Below, in pieces: positions 36,601-49,829 of a stretch of 64,000 nt of DNA. The stretch comes from Vitis vinifera (lineage: Eukaryota; Streptophyta; Magnoliopsida; Vitales; Vitaceae). Below the pieces are notes generated by a model. The model had not been told where the DNA came from, searched no databases, and worked only from the letters and a program-made list of their open reading frames with translations. Within the stretch, counting starts at the first letter, position 1; each line of letters opens with the position of its first letter. Location of the stretch: positions 8,571,001-8,635,000 of the forward strand of contig NC_081821.1 in NCBI RefSeq assembly GCF_030704535.1, given 5' to 3'. Made by a program: the position numbers and the translations under genes.

Positions 36601-37751
36601 TTTAATTAAAAAAATAATTTAAATAATTTTATATTATTATTATATACTATCTATTAATACAATAGGATATATATTATTTTAATTATTTAAAGAAAATAAT
36701 TTATAATCAAACTACTTTTTTTATAATGAATATAGAGAAAAAACTCAAATTTAATTTAAAATATCTTATTTAATATGATAAAAAATAATTCATGCATTTA
36801 AGATAATAAAATCAAATCTTTATAATTATCAATCACCTTCTAAAGCATTATCTCTTCCCACGTTACACCTATATTGATTTGATTTTTCATATAAAATTTA
36901 CATTAAAAAAACCATAAAATTGGGAATGACACTAATATAAAGAGACATAATATAAATTATTACTAATTATTAAAAAATTAAATTTAAATTTAAATATTAA
37001 ATTATTAATATTCTATTTTACTAATGACCTATAAAGTTCGTAAATTTTGATTTAACAATATTATTTTAAAAAATGATAAGAGAAAGCTAAAAGTCTAAAT
37101 AATTATAAAAAAAACAAAAACATATGCAGTTTTTAACTTTTACATAACATATGTATTATTTAAAAGATTGATTCATTTTAAAATATTAAATTATTGATAT
37201 TCTAGGATTCTAATCCCTAAAGTTATCGGGATAAATTTATTATACAAATGGTTTAAATGTTCATAGAAAACCAAATGAATAAGTCGTTTTAATTTTTATC
37301 TATGATAATATAATATTTGTTATTAAATTAATAATTTTCAAACATTAAATTATTATATACAAAATTATCATAGAACCACCAAAGAATTAAAAGTTTCAAT
37401 GACCATAAAAAACAACCGAACTTAATGTGAGTTTAGAATAAGAGATTAAATTGTTAAACCGTAAAAGAAATATTTTATATTATATTTCACCCAAAAGTCC
37501 ACTTGAAATTTTGAATATCATGGTCTGGCATTACCTACATAATACAATTAATTTTTCTAATATTTTTGGAAAATTTTATTATCTGTGGTAGAAGATGGGG
37601 CAAACAGACCCTTACCCGCCTACCCAAAGGTCAAGAGGAAGCTGGGAAGCTGCAAATTTTGTGTCTACCCTTCAAACCCCAAACAAATCTCAAGGACCCA
37701 TCAATCGAAACGCCATCAAGAATCAAAATTGATCCTAAAATTGGAACCCCA
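36601..37751. other. AT-rich spacer and presenilin promoter/leader
   Basis: AT-rich DNA with no recognised element, then about 180 bases of leader before the chosen start of the presenilin-like gene. The leader is open in frame upstream of the ATG, but the upstream peptide has no family similarity. Confidence 0.45.
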
Positions 37752-39065
37752 ATGGCCCAAAACCGAAGACCCAGAAGCATTATTGAATCTCTTGGCGAAG
37801 AAATCATCAGAATCATATCTCCAGTCTCAATCTGCATGTTCCTGGTGGTCCTTCTTGTAACCATCCTCAACTCCGACACCTCTTCATCGTCTTCTTCAGT
37901 TTCTACCATAGCAACCATAGCATACAGCGAGGACAGCTCAGACTCGACATGGGACAAATTCAAAGGTGCCCTTTTGAATTCACTTGTTTTTGTGGGTGTT
38001 GTCACTGTGGTGACCTTCCTTCTGGTCCTTCTTTTCTATTTGAGATGCACTAAGTTCCTCAAGTACTATATGGGTTTCTCTTCTTTCATTGTTTTGGGCT
38101 TCATGGGTGGTGAAATTACTCTGTTCTTGATCCAGGATTTCAGCTTTCCCATTGACTGTATTACATTTCTTGTTGTTTTGTTCAATTTCACTGTTGTGGG
38201 TGTTTTGGCCGTGTTCATGTCAAAGATGGCGATCTTGGTAACTCAAGGGTATTTGGTGGTGATTGGGATGTTGGTTGCATATTGGTTTACTCTTCTACCT
38301 GAATGGACTACATGGGTGCTATTGGTGGCCATGGCATTGTATGATTTGGCTGCAGTTTTGTTGCCTGGTGGCCCTTTAAGGCTCTTAGTTGAGCTTGCAA
38401 TATCCAGGGATGAAGACATTCCGGCTTTGGTTTATGAGGCCAGACCAGTGACTTATCAAGATTCATGTCCAGGAGGTGGTGTAGCTCAAAGGAGGGCATG
38501 GAGAGAAAGGAGGGGTGTTGGATCAAATTTGAGCGAAAATTCAAATAATTTGGCTACTTCTGATGTAAATGTTAATCCTGATGTGGCTTCAAATTCGACT
38601 CTTGGGACATGTTTATCTGTTGGAAGTGGCGAGCAAGAGACTAGTTTGGTCAATGCTGAGGAGGGTCGGGTTTCAGAAGGGAACTCAGAGCTTGTTGTGC
38701 CATTAATTGATCATCGAATTAATGTTGGGGAGCATGGACAGGAAGATTCTGTGTCTACTGAAAATTTGCCATTTGAGGGAATTGGGCTGGGATCTTCTGG
38801 TGCAATCAAGTTGGGCTTAGGGGATTTTATCTTCTACAGTGTGCTAGTTGGCAGGGCAGCAATGTATGATTTTATGACGGTTTATGCATGTTATCTTGCT
38901 ATCATAGCTGGTCTTGGTGTTACGTTAATGCTATTGGCAATTTATCAGAAAGCATTGCCAGCTCTTCCAGTGTCAATTTTGCTAGGTGTGTTGTTTTATT
39001 TCTTCACTCGATTCTTGCTTGAAGCTTTTATTGTACAATGTTCTTTGAACCTCTTGATGTTCTAG
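37752..39065 (+). CDS. Presenilin-like protein (GxGD aspartyl protease)
   Basis: Catalytic subunit type of gamma-secretase-like intramembrane proteases, found in endomembranes in plants. A single exon of 437 residues, intronless like its plant relatives. It starts MAQNRRPRSIIESLGEEIIR, which matches the family start; an upstream in-frame ATG at 37566 would add 62 unrelated residues. Nine hydrophobic segments are expected and visible. The two catalytic aspartates are present: Asp198 in ALYDLAAVL (TM6) and Asp358 in LGLGDFIFYS (TM7). The PAL motif is LPALP (Pro403-Pro406). A polar Ser/Asn-rich loop lies between about residues 235 and 350. All features required for activity are present. Confidence 0.95.
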   Translation: MAQNRRPRSIIESLGEEIIRIISPVSICMFLVVLLVTILNSDTSSSSSSVSTIATIAYSEDSSDSTWDKFKGALLNSLVFVGVVTVVTFLLVLLFYLRCTKFLKYYMGFSSFIVLGFMGGEITLFLIQDFSFPIDCITFLVVLFNFTVVGVLAVFMSKMAILVTQGYLVVIGMLVAYWFTLLPEWTTWVLLVAMALYDLAAVLLPGGPLRLLVELAISRDEDIPALVYEARPVTYQDSCPGGGVAQRRAWRERRGVGSNLSENSNNLATSDVNVNPDVASNSTLGTCLSVGSGEQETSLVNAEEGRVSEGNSELVVPLIDHRINVGEHGQEDSVSTENLPFEGIGLGSSGAIKLGLGDFIFYSVLVGRAAMYDFMTVYACYLAIIAGLGVTLMLLAIYQKALPALPVSILLGVLFYFFTRFLLEAFIVQCSLNLLMF

Positions 39066-39237
39066 AATTATAACTTATTTTTTATTGGAATTACCTATTG
39101 ATGGAATCCATGTCTTGTCTTTGTGATTGTACTGGCTCCACAAAGTGTTCTCATATTTTTACTTGTTTTATAATCAATTTGAATTGTGATCAAATTTGTT
39201 TAGGTAAGAGACTCCTCAAACAAATAAAGGGTAAGGA

Positions 39238-40085
39238 CAATTTTTTTTTTTTAAAAAAAATTTGTATTTTGTTTATAGGCAAACAAAAAGATATATTAAA
39301 AAGTGTCAATCAAAAAAAGGAGGTGCACCCTATGTACATAGGGAGTATACAAGGGGAGGCACCTGGACAAAAGGAAGCTGCAATGCAAACAAAGAAGCAC
39401 ATTCCCTCTCTAAAGGGATTCTACACCATTAAATAAGCGACCTAATAGGGGTTTCTTTTAGCTTAAGGTCCGTCAGCTCTTCCCCATCGAAGATCCTTCT
39501 ATTTCTTCCCTGCCACACACCAAAACAAACAAAGAGGGGCCATGCTCCACACCCTTCTCCACCATGTGTGGCCTTTCACCCTCCAACCCAGAAGGGGAGC
39601 TATTTCACAGAATCTAAAAATATCAACTGAAGCTTGAAGATTGCTAACAACATGTCCCACATCTTTCTAGTTTTGTTGCAATGGATAAGAATGTGGTTTA
39701 TTGATTCCTCATTGACTTTGCAAAGACTGCATATATTAGTCATTGATTGTCCTTTCCTTATAAGAGCATCAATGGTTAGGATCTTCTCCCACTTAGCCTC
39801 CCAAGCAAAAAAACAAATTCTCGAAGGGGCACAAGTGCTTCAAATTCCTTTGGTAGGGAACAGTGCTTGATTCTCATCACGTAAAAAGTTATAGAAATAT
39901 TTCACTTGGCATGTCCCTTTTTTTCCTCCCTTCAAAGTAGGCTATCCTCCCTTGATTCTAGCACTCTTACCTTGTGGATGAGCTCTGAAAATTGCATCAG
40001 GTCCCAAGGGAAATTAACCAAAGAAATATTTTCTGGACCTAAAAGAATTGGAGTGGGTAAAAGCTATTCAGAAAGGGTTGAAAAT
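39238..40085 (-). mobile_element. L1-type LINE 3' fragment
   Basis: On the minus strand: FFAWEAKWEKILTIDALIRK, then ICSLCKVNEESINHILIHCN with the LINE zinc-finger pattern, then KMWDMLLAIF and PLFVCFGVWQGRNRRIFDGE. The tail is poly-A-like at 39240-39260 (T run on the plus strand). Several stops and frameshifts occur. It lies 3' of the presenilin gene in the opposite orientation. Confidence 0.75.
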
Positions 40086-41877
40086 TGAAACATAGAAAAG
40101 GGGAGAAAAATTTAGGAAGAAACAAGAACTAGTTATAAAACCACCCATTTGATTCCTGTTGCTAACAATCAGCATTGTGGCAATGGTTTATTCTCTGGGT
40201 CTTGCAAAAAACTACTTATTCACACCATGGGACCTGGCCATAACTTAAGTTATCATCTTGAGTGCAAGGAAGGGGATGCAGAGGGTAGTAAGCATGGTAA
40301 CTAGAATGGTTGAGTCTCGTCCATTCTTTGTAAGAAGCGTTTCTCTAGTTTCAATGAACAAGTAATCATGGAGTGTGCGATTGAATCCATAGGCAAAATA
40401 CAGGTATCATGAGGGTTGAACTTGCTTGAAGGCACACAATTCAAAATGTGTATTGGAGATGGTATGGGAGATCGAAGCACAAGATACAGATTGAAAAGAA
40501 TAACAGACAAAATGTGGGGAATTATTTTGTTCTGCTGAACCTCTGTATTAGCTATGTCAAAATGAAATGGATTGTCAGAAAACATACAATAAAAATATAA
40601 TAAATCTCAAAATTTCACTTCCATGTTATGGGAACCTGGGTCTCTGGAAGTCAGTTTACCTGTAAAATTTCACATGACTTTTTGCAATGACAAAAATAGG
40701 AAGTGGAACTCAATACAAGTTTTGGGTAGTGAATATTGTGATATAAAAGGTTGGAAGGGGCACACAGGACATGGAGAAGTGTGTAATCCCAGGAATAATA
40801 GTGTTAATCCAAGGAGCCAAGGGAGCTATTGGACACAAACTTTCAGTTAACTGGCAGATTTTTCCTGTGCTTACTTCTACTTTGTGGTAGGTATGCCAGA
40901 ATGCGGGGTTAATAAATAAAAAATCTTGAGGCCCTCCTGGTTGTGGCTTTTGAGAAATTTCCTTTTCTTTCTTAGAATGGTGCTAACAACTATTTTCTGG
41001 CATCTACTTATTTCTTTGCCACAAATTTTGAAGTAGGGAAGCCTCTGCAGTGCATTAGATATATAACTGCGTTGGTCGCTTATATAATTTCTTCTCAAAC
41101 TATCCTCTGAAATGATGAAATAAGAAGCTCACATCTTTATTGATCCAGTTTCTGGAGAAAATATCCTAGATGTGACCAGCTCAACTTTGTAGTGGTAGTT
41201 TGGTAAGAAGAAGCAGTTAAGAGATTTTATCATATATAAATGTGCAAAGCTAATTTTTGTATGTTTAAATTAACATTTTGAAAACAAAGAGAATTGGGTA
41301 TGGGGTGCTTTGGAAGGAAATCATACTTTTAACTGTTGTCAAGTAGGTTGTTCATATCATGAGTCATATCTAATTGCATTTTATTTGGTCATTGAGCCAA
41401 GATCATTCTCTACAAGAGACTAATAGAACAAAGGAAGATGATGAAAACTATCCTGTCATTATTTTTATTTGACCACACTGAATCCATTAAATGCTTGGCA
41501 TGTATCTTTCAAATGCTAAGCAAAATTGTGGAGTTTTACTGGGCAGTGGGAGTACATGACTGATGACTTTGATACCCTGAGAACAGTTTCATACTTTAAT
41601 GCTGTCGGTTTAGTCTTTTATATGGATCCATTAAACATGAGGTTTTGTCGTTTGAAAGATTCCTTATGATATAGATACCTTTTACCATTGGTGGCTGCTT
41701 TTATTTCTTGCACTTTCTTATGGTTATGATCCAACTATATTTGTTTAAAGACCAAGCCGAAGTCTTTAAAATCGCTCAAATTAATCTCTTGTTCTGAAAT
41801 GTGTGTGTTTCTCTTGTTGGATGCTATGAAGTGAGTATTTACTATGTTTTTATGTGTAGAAATCTTAAATAATCTTA
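40086..41877. other. Intergenic region, nothing recognised
   Basis: Moderately AT-rich unique-looking DNA. Short frames have no protein-like composition. The left 200 bases may still belong to the LINE. Confidence 0.4.
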
Positions 41878-42283
41878 GGCTATATTTGGTTGACGGGATA
41901 CGATAGGATAAGGTAGGATACGATCTTAGGATATTATATCCCGTTAGATAGGAAATGCATATCTTAGGATATGATTTCTAATGAGATATGATATCCTTGG
42001 ATATTAAATTCAATGAACATAATATCCTAAGGTAGCATATCTAATGAGATATGTTCTGCTATGTTTATATTTAATTTGTAAAATGAATAAAAAAATAAAA
42101 TAAAATAAAATATATATTATTTTTTAATATTTAAAATAAAAATTATATTGCATTCCAATATTTTTTATTTAAAAAAATATGAAATTTCTTTTATGTTTTA
42201 CAATATTTTGTATTCATGGTTAAAATATTTAAACTTTATAAATAAATAAATATATTATGTTATTCAATTTATAAAACTAATAC

Positions 42284-42327
<44 letters not shown>

Positions 42328-42720
42328 ATAATATTAATGTTATTTTACAATATATTTTATAAATATTTTTTAGCCATAAATCTAATTTTATAATAAAAGA
42401 TTTTTATTTTGAAAAATAAGTAATGTAAAAAAAAATGAAAAATTGATAAAAATAAATAAATAAATTTATGATACATGGGATATATATATCTTACTTCTTA
42501 GCTTAAAATTAACATATTTCGTGTAGAATGGATATAAAAGAGATAATGGATAATATATTTCATCACCGATCAAAAAATATTTGGTTGAATGTAAGATAAG
42601 ATAATTGATGTGATATAACTTATTAGTTATTCTATCCTATCACCAACCAAACTTGGGATAGGATATGCTAGCCCTTCTCTTATTCTATCCGATGTTATAT
42701 TCAGCCAACCAAAAATAACC
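41878..42720. mobile_element. Tourist/Harbinger-like MITE
   Basis: An 843-bp element: left end GGCTATATTTGGTTGACGGG, right end inverted GGTTATTTTTGGTTGGCTG, 3-bp duplication TTA at 41875-41877 and 42721-42723. Both ends carry GATAGGATA-type subrepeats. The centre contains a palindromic (ATAC)n(AT)n(GTAT)n run at 42281-42330. No transposase ORF. Confidence 0.85.
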
Positions 42721-43725
42721 TTAAAGCTTGTGAAAGATTGGTTAGATAAGCATTAGAACTGAAATGTGCAAGTTTATTTTCTGAGTACAAGTCATAGCAA
42801 TTTTGAAGAAAATGGCTGAAATGAATGTGGTGTACTATGGTTTGTACCCATGCATCAACTGCACCCCCAACTTGCATCTTTATGTTGCACATGTACCTGA
42901 AAAAACCCTGATAAAGCTGCCTAGGTCTTCAGGGTCTTGACTTTGTCCAGCCATGGAAGTTATCAAGGGCCAGTATCACACAGTCACTTTTGGCTGGATT
43001 AAAGACTATCATGTTCACCACCTTATCCACCTTCCTGGCTTATACCCAACTAGTGCCTCAACCAAACTAGGTCAAGCTCAACCAAGGAGGACGGCAACAC
43101 CATATAGAAAACCAGTTTGAATGCGTCCAGGCCTTGGGGGCCCTGTACAACAGGAAGTGTCAAGATCACTAGGATGCTTCTGTCCAACATTGAATGCCAT
43201 CACTATCATCATCACTTTCTCATCTTCAAACACAAACACAATTAACTGGAATTGGGACAAAATCCTGGACCAGTTTAATCTGAGTAAACAAAAAGGGTAG
43301 CATTGTCCTAGTTTTGCAAGGAGTACTCTGTTTTTCGGTTTCTATTTTCAGTTTTAATTGTACCCCTGGAGCATAGAAGGATTTGGGTCTAGGATCTAAG
43401 GCATTGTTTAATGTTTTGGACCCTGAAAATGTGATCAGGCAGTGTTGAGTTCTTTACCAGCATCTTCCCATGCTAATATTAAAAAACATAGGCACATAGA
43501 GCATAGCAAAAAAGAGGGAAGGAAATAACCATATAACCCTGCCTATAATCCCACTCAATATTATCACAAGATAAAGTTACAGTTATATAACAGCCTAGTT
43601 TTGCGGCTTGAGAACCGTTGACTGTAGCCATAGAGTGAATCACTTAACATGTTTACATCAATGACAAATATGAAATAATTAAGGAGCAAAGAAAACGAAT
43701 ACTGAAACTCAAAACTATTCAGATT

Positions 43726-45657
43726 TCACTTCCTTCTATTGTTCAGTGATTTTGGTGACCCTTCAAAGAGATTGTGGACATAATTCTCCAGATCATCTGC
43801 TGAGTACTTGATGTGCTTGTCACTGAGATTTTCAGAGTTCCTCCCAATAAAACCCCGATATGCCTGGATTATTTTCTGTGAAGTCAAAATTCGTAAATTA
43901 TCACGAAGCTGAGGATCAGGGATAAACCAGGCTGTCTGGTTTTTGTATACCTCCTCAAAAGCAATACTGAAGCCCCTGCACCTCTCTTTAAGAATCATCT
44001 TCCAGGGTGAACTTGAACCCGAATTTCCATCTTCTCTAAGCAAAGAAAGGACTGAACTCCAAGTAGTTCTCTCGTAGCTTGTCACACGCTGCTGAACCTT
44101 CACCATGTGCTTCCTGATCCATTCATCACCAAAGAAACCCCTTAGTTCAGACCCCTTAACCTTCTGGACCATGTAGTGAATGTTGTTCATCAAAAATATG
44201 TGTTGTAAAGACACATCTTTGTATAATTTGGATCTGCTTTCAAGGTTAGATTCCAGGAGAGATGCGATTGAACGAAGGTGATGAGCTACTGGACAGACTA
44301 CTTGAGAAGGAACACCCTGCGCATTCTCTGCTTCAATAAGAGGCTCTGGATCCTCCCCATTCTGGTCCTTGAGAAGCAAATTGAGCGTATTGCTGTATTC
44401 AGTAAGGATCTTGATGTAATTCATGACATACCTGGTGAGATGGAGAATGCCACCTCCTGGGAAAGGGCTCGTTGATGTGTATGATGCAATAGCAGTCTCA
44501 AATTCCATAAAAGTTGCTCCCGCAGCATCACCCAATTCCCTTTGAAGCTTGTGGAAATCAATCCTGATGGAAGCGCCGGCTTCTTCAGAGAACAGAGCAT
44601 CTATGTGTAGGAGAAGATCTGCCAGAGCCTCATACATGTTCAATAAGCTGAACAACTTCTCCGGCAGATGCTGCCCAATTGCTACAGCTTCACCAAAATT
44701 CAAGAGGCGCAACATTGAAACCTTTGAAGTTTCAACAAAGCAAATTGGATTAATGGATCCAAAATCCCCCAAGATGTGGTCGCATAGCCGTTTCTCGCTA
44801 GCCAGATAAACCCGAATGATTATCTTCATAGCCCTGATCCACTTCTTTATCTCGTAGTTCAAGTTTCCCCAATCCATCCTCAGCACATCCTCAATGCTGA
44901 GTTTCTCCAGCTCAAGAATGCCCAAGTACTCATCCAAGGCATCTTTCCGGGCACCAATGAAAGCCTGGCAAAATTCCTGGTCATAGTTGGAAGCAAACAT
45001 CACATTTGCAATGGATTTGAGATGAGGAATTACTTCTGGATTGATCAAACCTATTGTATATTCCTTGGATTCATCCCCATTGCTATCTCTCCTTGATGAG
45101 TCCTCAGAGATGTCATCTTCCACCGAAACAATGGATTCTTCATACACAACAACCTCCTCACAAGAATGAAAAGATGCGAATTCAGGCTCAAATGATTGCT
45201 TCTTGTGTCGAAGAATGTGGAGTAGCTCTTCCTCAAGCCTTACCATTGCGATCTGCAGAATGCTCTCCGCTTGGCGAAGTAGTCTCTTCTGTTTCTCACC
45301 TCCATTCAAAGACAAGCTCTCCAAACTTTCTTTCAAGGTTTGGACTTCTTCAACAGCTTGCAGATACTCCAACACTTGCTTAGAACCCGAGTCCCATATC
45401 ATCAACTGCTTCGACTCCCGATTCATTATCTTCTTCTCTGCACATTTGAGCCGCAATTCAACCTCACTCAATTCATCTCCCTTTCTTTCATTGAGGATGG
45501 TCATGGTGGACAGGTGGGTGTCAAGATCCACTAGGATTTTTTTGAAATCCCCCGTGAGGTTCTTACTTGCCATTAGTGCCTTCACCATATGATGAGCTGC
45601 AGCCACCACATGTTCTTCTCCTTCATAGGTTGGGATTATTGCTCTGCACTCCTCCAT
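43726..45657 (-). CDS. EXO70E: Exocyst complex component EXO70, E-clade-like
   Basis: EXO70 subunits bring the exocyst tether to the plasma membrane by binding phosphoinositides. This single-exon gene encodes 643 residues, the usual length. The N-terminal part (IIPTYEGEEHVVAAAHHMVK, then LVDLDTHLSTM) resembles the E clade. The C-terminal Exo70 domain spans roughly residues 210-630 (VIPHLKSIANVMFASNYDQE; SALHYMVQKV-type helix as NNIHYMVQKVKGSELRGFFG; ISIAFEEVYKNQ-type as FSIAFEEVYKNQTAWFIPDP). In Arabidopsis, EXO70E2 marks exocyst-positive organelles; transfer of that role is an inference. An in-frame ATG at 45696 would add 13 residues; the start at 45657 (MEECRAIIPT) fits the family better. 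No truncation. Confidence 0.9.
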   Translation of the reverse strand: MEECRAIIPTYEGEEHVVAAAHHMVKALMASKNLTGDFKKILVDLDTHLSTMTILNERKGDELSEVELRLKCAEKKIMNRESKQLMIWDSGSKQVLEYLQAVEEVQTLKESLESLSLNGGEKQKRLLRQAESILQIAMVRLEEELLHILRHKKQSFEPEFASFHSCEEVVVYEESIVSVEDDISEDSSRRDSNGDESKEYTIGLINPEVIPHLKSIANVMFASNYDQEFCQAFIGARKDALDEYLGILELEKLSIEDVLRMDWGNLNYEIKKWIRAMKIIIRVYLASEKRLCDHILGDFGSINPICFVETSKVSMLRLLNFGEAVAIGQHLPEKLFSLLNMYEALADLLLHIDALFSEEAGASIRIDFHKLQRELGDAAGATFMEFETAIASYTSTSPFPGGGILHLTRYVMNYIKILTEYSNTLNLLLKDQNGEDPEPLIEAENAQGVPSQVVCPVAHHLRSIASLLESNLESRSKLYKDVSLQHIFLMNNIHYMVQKVKGSELRGFFGDEWIRKHMVKVQQRVTSYERTTWSSVLSLLREDGNSGSSSPWKMILKERCRGFSIAFEEVYKNQTAWFIPDPQLRDNLRILTSQKIIQAYRGFIGRNSENLSDKHIKYSADDLENYVHNLFEGSPKSLNNRRK

Positions 45658-46700
45658 GACAAGGAAGATTGATGGAGGGAAAGAATCACCAACCAAAAAA
45701 TCGAAACCTTGAAAACCCTCAAAAGGAAATGGAGACCCAAATCTACCAAGCCTCTCAAATTGGAGGAACCCGAATCAAATCAAATCAAATCGTTGCCAGA
45801 ACAGACTCAAAAGGACAAAACATGAACTGGGGTACAAGAGAAAGCCCCCCAGATAGAATTTAATCTCAGACGTGGGGAAATTGTTGCGATGTTATAGGGG
45901 AAAGAAATAAAAAATTCAAAGGCTCTATGGATAAGAAATTCACTTTGCAAGAGAATGGATTCAGCAGTTCTAGGTTACAAGAGGTGATTCAACAGTTACA
46001 CTTACAAGAGAAGTGAAACCCACCAGCCCATCTGAACTGCTGCAAAGAACCAGACCCAGAAGTGAAGAAGATGGAGGAAGCCCACTTACCCATGACCCAG
46101 GAATGAAGAAAAATTACTGAAAATTCACGATCACAAATCAAGTTCAAGAAATTTCAAGCTGCATATGCCATGAAGATCTAGTACAATCACACAAAATTTT
46201 TTGTCATGCTCTATCGCATAGTCCTATCAAAGAATAACACAAAAGACGAATCCAAAACTCCAGAAACCCCAGAAATCAACCCCAAATCAACAACTCTGTT
46301 TCGGAAAACCAACAACAATAAAAAGAAGAAAATAAACCAAAAACATCATCAACAACAACAACAACAACAGACGTCAAAGAGGAAAACTGGTAGACAAACT
46401 AACCCATGAATCTCCTTCTTGATACGTGACTGAATCGAGACAACTGCCATGAAAAGGGTGAATGGCCTTTTGGGAGGAAAATAAGCCAATTCCGCGTTTT
46501 TTTGTGCCGAGAAAATGAAGGAAAATATGAATAGTGGGAGGAAAAAAAAGAGAGAGAAATTGAAGCTGAAACTTCGTAAATGTCCGATAGCGTGCGTTGA
46601 CATTTGACTCAGAGTTTCTTGGGAACATGAACTTGCTACAGTGTTGTCCCACTGCCCAATCCTAGGTTGCCATCGGCCCATCACACAGTTCCGCTTACAT
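45658..46700 (-). promoter_or_regulatory. Leader and promoter region of the EXO70 gene
   Basis: Mixed-composition region upstream of the EXO70 start, including a (CAA)n microsatellite at about 46348-46368. Plant EXO70 genes often have a leader intron, but I could not fix splice sites here. Reading frames in this region are not protein-like. Confidence 0.35.
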
Positions 46701-48964
46701 AATCATATGCTTGTCTTTATTTTCAGTGTCTTTGGCCTTTGTTCCTTTTGGACGTCCTAAATCGTAGATACAACCGCGGTTTTATGGATTCCATATGTCC
46801 ATTTTTATTGTTTTATATCTTATTTTCATGGTCTCTGTCATCGTTCAATGATATTCAACAATCAAGATGAAAAATTCAATAGATATTTCTTCAATTTCTT
46901 TTTCTTTTTTTCATTTGATTTCATTATTAGTCGTTCATTATGATATGAACTCTCAATTTTTTTTGGCAAATATCGTCCTTGCGTTCATTTTTTGAAGGTA
47001 ATTAATTAATAATAAGTTTTGGATAACATGGTAATTTCACAAATAAACCTTTAGAGCCCAATACAATAATGTCATTAACCAACAAATCTAAAACTAAATA
47101 AAATATTTCAAATACTACTACAAAAATCCTAAATAAACAATTTTAGACTGTCAATAAAGAAACACCCTTCCTATCCTGAACTTTCTTTATCGATATTACT
47201 TGTATCTGAAAGCGGAATAATAGAGAAGATCGACAATTTAGTAAGGAAAAATGGTTCAATAAGAAGGATCAAGTATAATACATGATTAAATCACTGAAAA
47301 TATCACATCTTTATAAAAATCAATTAGCAAGCAAGCTCATATAATTCAATAATTTAATTCTTTTTTTTTTGAAAAATTCAACACTTTCAATCTAAAGATA
47401 AACCCAAATAAAACATTGCACAATCAAATCATATTCAAAAGAATTTTACAAACAAATATTTTACTTTGATCCATTAACATTGTGCTCGAATATTGGGACT
47501 TGCGATAGGTGGCTAGTCTCAAAATATACCACCAGCAAATAACACTTTTATTAAGAAGGATTGCACTACATCACTATCCTCACAAAGGGTCACACAACCA
47601 AAGTTTTCAAAATTATTATAATAAAATTCACTTGTAAAGTAATAAACAAATTGATATTTCCAATTTATTTAATAAACTAAAGAACAAATCAAAAAATATT
47701 TTAGAATTTTAGGGAATTTAAACATTTTAACACTTCTAAAAACAAATGAAAAAATAGATAGAAAATTATAAAATAACTTAATGCACTATTAAGTCTTACC
47801 TAACTTACATAAACATAAAGAGGTAGAGTTGTGAAAATTTCCCATGAATCACCGTGTGAGAGATTTAAAAAAATCTCACAAATTAAAATTCTCATAAATA
47901 TTATACTCTAAATATATATTTATTTATTATTTAGCCCGGTACTATAATAAGGTAAATTAATATTCCTTTAGGGAAATATCCAATTTTTATTAGTGAGGTT
48001 GACTTAACTTGTTTTCCTAATCAATTATTCGACTTTCTTTTCTAAGGAATCAAAATATACTTATTAACCATATCATAGTGTTCTTAAAGTCCCCACATAA
48101 TAACCCTTTAGTCTTCATATGCAATTCTTATGAATTTCTCAACAATGACAAAATATCAATAAGTCCACAACATATTTCCATAAAATTCAAACTTTCATAC
48201 TACGGCTAATTTTTTATTCTTAAATCTTCATCAAAATAACTCTAAATTTAAGATTTATTAATTCTATATTATTCTAAATATCAATTTATTTATCTTTGTA
48301 CTTTTATATTATTATTTTTTTTTTCCAAATAACACCTAAACTACGTCCAAATTTCTTTTTTAAATAAAATTTAAGGATTTTAAAAATATTTACTTCATAT
48401 AATCTAAACGAAATCAATGTAAAGTATTGGATAACGGTAAAAGTGTTTACCTCGAGATGTGGAAATTGACTTGAAAAATGACCTTGGAATTTTATGATCT
48501 AATTTCTATGGTTTCAAACGAGAAAAAGACATTCCACCCTCATTTATTTATTTATTATTATTATTTTCCAAAAGCCCAAAATTCATCTCCATAACCCAAG
48601 TCAAAAAGTCAAAATTAGAGTCTATCATATTTAACTAACCAAAAATTTTATTTTCTTAATTAATTAAATTATAATTTTACCCTAATTTAAGATGGGGGTG
48701 TCATAGTTCTTGAATAATGTTTTCATTTTTTTTTTTACATTCTCTGTATTTTAATCTCACTTTCATCCTTTATACGCTTTAGTTAAATTCTAATACCCCC
48801 CATTTGCTGCAAAATTGTGAATAAATTATTAAAAACATGATTAAAAAAATAATGACAAGATTAGAATAAGGAAAAAATATATATATGAAAAAAAATTAGT
48901 AAAAAGTATTAAGGATCATTGTTGTAACTCTGATAATTTTTTTTTTTTTTTTTTTGTATTCTTA
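46701..48964. other. AT-rich intergenic DNA with a possible LTR remnant
   Basis: The stretch 47450-48710 reads on the minus strand from GACACCCCCATCTTAAATTA, a beginning often seen in plant LTRs, but no second end, duplication or coding remnant was found. Otherwise nothing recognised. Confidence 0.3.
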
Positions 48965-49289
48965 GGCTATGTTTGGTTCCTAGAAAATATTAGGAAAAGA
49001 AAAAATAAATCTTAAAGAAAATATTTTTCTCATATTTGGTTTGTAGTATAGAAAATATAAAATAAAATTAAATAGATTTAAAATTTATATATTTTTAAAT
49101 TATTTAATTTTGTTATAATAGAGATAAATAAGTAAAATGAGTTTGAAGAAAAATATAAAATTAATTTATTAAATTTCTCTCCATTAAATTTATAATAACT
49201 TATTTTTTTATTTTATTTCATTCTACTTTTTCTCTCTATTTTCTTTCATTCCCATTTTCTTTCAAATTTCTCGGAAATCAAAGATAGCC
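48965..49289. mobile_element. Tourist-like MITE
   Basis: A 325-bp element: left end GGCTATGTTTGGTTCCTAG, right end inverted GGCTATCTTTGATTTCCGAG, 3-bp duplication TTA at 48962-48964 and 49290-49292. Same end family as the elements at 30008 and 41878. Confidence 0.85.
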
Positions 49290-49829
49290 TTAGTTAAAAC
49301 TTAAAAGTGATGATGAAACGAAATGATATGTTATAACATAATGGATAATTTATGAAAGATTGATAGTGAGCTCTCCACATTAGTTTGATTAGTATCCTCT
49401 AATCATATGCTCAATGTCTTTTTCTATGACCAAATCCACTAATCAATTGAATGAATGCGCGTAAACCATAATTTAATATTGGTAAAATAATTATAATAAT
49501 CATATTTTTCTTCCGACTCCCTTTGATTCTTCCTTAAGATATTCCCCTTTTTGTTATAGAATGGTTCAAGATTCTCTCTTTAAAAAATTCTCCTTTAGTA
49601 TATTTTTTGGTCCCACTAAGGAAGTGATCATCTTATGACAATTGTACATTTTTTGAGTCCACTCTACAAATAAATGCTTATCCTTCCATGTTTTTGAGAA
49701 GTTTGAAGATTTTTTTTCAAGTTTAGTAAAAATTTCCTTAACTTGTATGCCTTAAAAGGTGGTTTGATGTGGAAATTATACAACTTCAGATGTTAGGTAA
49801 AGCTAAAAATGATAATACTGTTATAATTA

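Noticed and set aside
37566-37751. 62-residue N-terminal extension of the presenilin-like protein
   Set aside because: The family starts at the M of MAQNRRPRSI. The extension has no similarity and no targeting-signal character.
41420-43300. Possible exons of an unknown gene upstream of EXO70's 3' end
   Set aside because: The best frames are short, and much of the region is a Tourist-like MITE; the remainder gave no consistent coding signal.
46349-46684. Two overlapping minus-strand frames of about 100 residues upstream of EXO70
   Set aside because: Phe/Ser/Cys-rich low-complexity translations of the leader, including the CAA microsatellite. No protein-like features.
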